From an uncultured Oscillospiraceae bacterium (lineage in GTDB: Bacteria > Bacillota > Clostridia > Oscillospirales > Oscillospiraceae): a stretch of 6,636 nucleotides of DNA. Location of the stretch: contig CAKTMW010000063.1 in the NCBI GenBank assembly GCA_934574095.1, forward strand, positions 1-6,636. The letters run 5' to 3'. The first letter of the stretch is position 1, and each line of letters begins with the position of its first letter. A program made the position numbers and the translations under genes. A model generated the notes under the pieces. That model saw only the letters and a list, made by a program, of their open reading frames with translations. It searched no databases and was not told the origin of the DNA. Shown here piece after piece: positions 5,859-6,636 of this stretch.

Positions 5859-6011
5859 GCAAAACAAAGAAGGTCGGTGCATCCGTCTCACCTCCCGCCG
5901 ATGGCAAAGAGGTCAACAGCGATTTACAAAAGCCCGTAAAAGCGGCTTTTTGATGTTGCGCGGATGCATAGTTGCATTCGCGTTTTATTTTTGATTGGAG
6001 GTGCTTGTAGT
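5859..6011 (+). promoter_or_regulatory. Structured infC leader, probable L20-type autoregulatory attenuator
   Basis: The leader can form two mutually exclusive structures. A long-range stem pairs TGCATCCG (5878-5885) with CGGATGCA (5961-5968). The same 3' arm can instead form a local terminator hairpin (5959-5968 with 5973-5982). Inside the long-range stem are two more hairpins: ACCTC/GAGGT (5890-5894/5909-5913) with inner GCC/GGC, and AAAAGCC/GGCTTTT (5928-5934/5944-5950). In Bacillus the infC-rpmI-rplT operon is repressed by ribosomal protein L20 binding the leader and causing early termination; position and architecture here suggest the same. L20 recognition itself is inferred. Confidence 0.7.
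5959..5992 (+). terminator. Regulated terminator just before the infC ribosome binding site
   Basis: A 10-bp stem (5959-5968 with 5973-5982, one G-U pair) with loop TAGT is followed directly by TTTTATTTTT (5983-5992). It ends five bases before the infC GGAGGT, so readthrough is needed for any infC expression from this promoter. Confidence 0.8.
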
Positions 6012-6530
6012 ATTAGCAAGGTAGTGCATCAACTGAACGAGGACATCAACGACCGCGAGATACGTCTCATCGGCGAAAACGGCGAGCAGATGGGTATCGT
6101 GTCGTCCGCCGAGGCGCTGCACATCGCAGAAGAGCGCGGTCTCGACCTGGTCAAGATTTCGCCCCAGGCTGTCCCCCCCGTATGCAAACTCATGAACTAT
6201 GGCAAGTATCGCTTTGAGCAGAGCAAACGCGAAAAAGAGGCCCGCAAAAACCAGCATGTGGTGGAGATCAAGGAGATCCGCATGTCCCCCGGCATCGACG
6301 TGGGCGACTTCAACACCAAGCTGAAGAACGCCCAGAAGTTCCTGTCTGACGGCAACCGCGTCAAGGTGTCCGTCCGGTTCCGCGGCCGCGAGATGGCCCA
6401 TACCGAGATCGGCCGCGACCTGCTGACCAAGTTTGCCGAGCAGTGCGGCGAGGTGGCCAATATGGAGAAATCCGCCAAGATGGAAGGCCGCAATATGTCC
6501 ATTTTCCTGGCTCCCAAGGCCGGTAAATAA
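6012..6530 (+). CDS. infC: Translation initiation factor IF-3, ATT start
   Basis: IF-3 binds the 30S subunit, keeps it from joining 50S too early and checks start codons and initiator tRNA. The 172-residue product has the N-terminal domain (about 1-70) with NEDINDREIRLIG near its start and the family signature around VPPVCKLMNYGKYRFE (54-69). A basic linker (about 70-82, SKREKEARKNQ) follows, then the C-terminal domain with IKEIRMSPGID, DFNTKLKNAQKFL and the closing KMEGRNMSIFLAPK. Length is normal. No ATG, GTG or TTG is properly spaced in frame; GGAGGT (5997-6002) lies 9 nt before ATT at 6012-6014, giving ISKVVHQLNED after initiation. The in-frame ATG at 5964 lies upstream of the ribosome binding site and inside the terminator stem. 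An AUU start is the known device by which IF-3 limits its own translation. First gene of infC-rpmI(-rplT). Confidence 0.95.
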   Translation: MSKVVHQLNEDINDREIRLIGENGEQMGIVSSAEALHIAEERGLDLVKISPQAVPPVCKLMNYGKYRFEQSKREKEARKNQHVVEIKEIRMSPGIDVGDFNTKLKNAQKFLSDGNRVKVSVRFRGREMAHTEIGRDLLTKFAEQCGEVANMEKSAKMEGRNMSIFLAPKAGK

Positions 6531-6578
6531 AATTTGTATTCTTTTGTGACCACGCAATCGTAGGAAGGAGAAACAACT

Positions 6579-6636
6579 ATGCCTAAACTGAAGACCCATA
6601 GCGGCGCAAAGAAGCGCTTCAATCTGACGAAATCCG
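6579..6636 (+). CDS. rpmI: Ribosomal protein L35 (bL35), N-terminal fragment
   Basis: Nineteen residues are visible before the window ends, beginning MPKLKTHSGAKKRF, which is the conserved N terminus of bL35, a small basic protein of the large ribosomal subunit. ATG 6579 follows AAGGAG (6565-6570) with 8 nt spacing. It starts 48 bp after the infC stop with no terminator between, so it is co-transcribed; rplT (L20) is expected next, outside the window. The product is partial because of the window edge, not broken. Confidence 0.95.
   Translation, partial: MPKLKTHSGAKKRFNLTKS

Noticed and set aside
5901..5939. 12-codon leader peptide frame in the infC leader (MAKRSTAIYKSP)
   Set aside because: No ribosome binding site precedes the ATG, and no run of regulatory codons is present; the RNA pairing alone explains the attenuator.
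5341..5994. Plus-strand open frame (217 codons) with a hydrophobic Val/Leu/Gly stretch
   Set aside because: The hydrophobic part is just the antisense of the Asn/Thr/Gln repeats of the small gene, and the frame runs through the repeat element, terminators and infC promoter.

Overview
The window looks like chromosomal DNA from a GC-rich, low-oxygen Firmicute, most likely a gut clostridium of the Oscillospiraceae type. This rests on codon use, strong AGGAGG-type ribosome binding sites, an infC-rpmI order with a long attenuator-like leader, and the general style of the transporters. The family-level placement is an inference from memory; no search was possible.

Layout from left to right. Positions 1-72 hold three stacked inverted repeats at the 3' end of a leftward MATE-family exporter gene (33-1379, minus). 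A divergent promoter region (1380-1608) then separates it from a rightward Na/Pi-cotransporter-like gene with a PhoU-like C-terminal domain (1609-3366, plus). A hairpin at 3380-3413 sits between that gene and a convergent EamA/DMT-type permease (3428-4303, minus). A second divergent promoter region (4304-4481) leads to a rightward nucleotidyltransferase of the NDP-sugar pyrophosphorylase fold (4482-5402, plus).

Right after that stop codon lies about 125 bp of dense, related hairpins bounded by an 11-bp inverted repeat (core 5425-5530). A perfect 15-bp stem terminator-like hairpin (5537-5569) follows. Next is a 42-residue Asn/Thr/Lys/Gln-rich small gene on the minus strand (5602-5730) with a good ribosome binding site.

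The right end is the translation operon infC-rpmI (IF-3 from 6012, L35 from 6579, cut by the window edge). It is driven by a consensus TTGACA-17-TATAAT promoter. Its leader of about 150 nt can form either a terminator immediately before the infC ribosome binding site or a competing long-range antiterminator stem. IF-3 appears to start at an ATT codon.

The four larger genes on the left are individually promoted and alternate in direction, so they do not form an operon or an obvious shared pathway. The most interesting material is non-coding or very small: the hairpin repeat element, the low-complexity small protein, the infC attenuator, and a 10-bp dyad around the MATE promoter. I saw no mobile-element genes, CRISPR, tRNA or rRNA.
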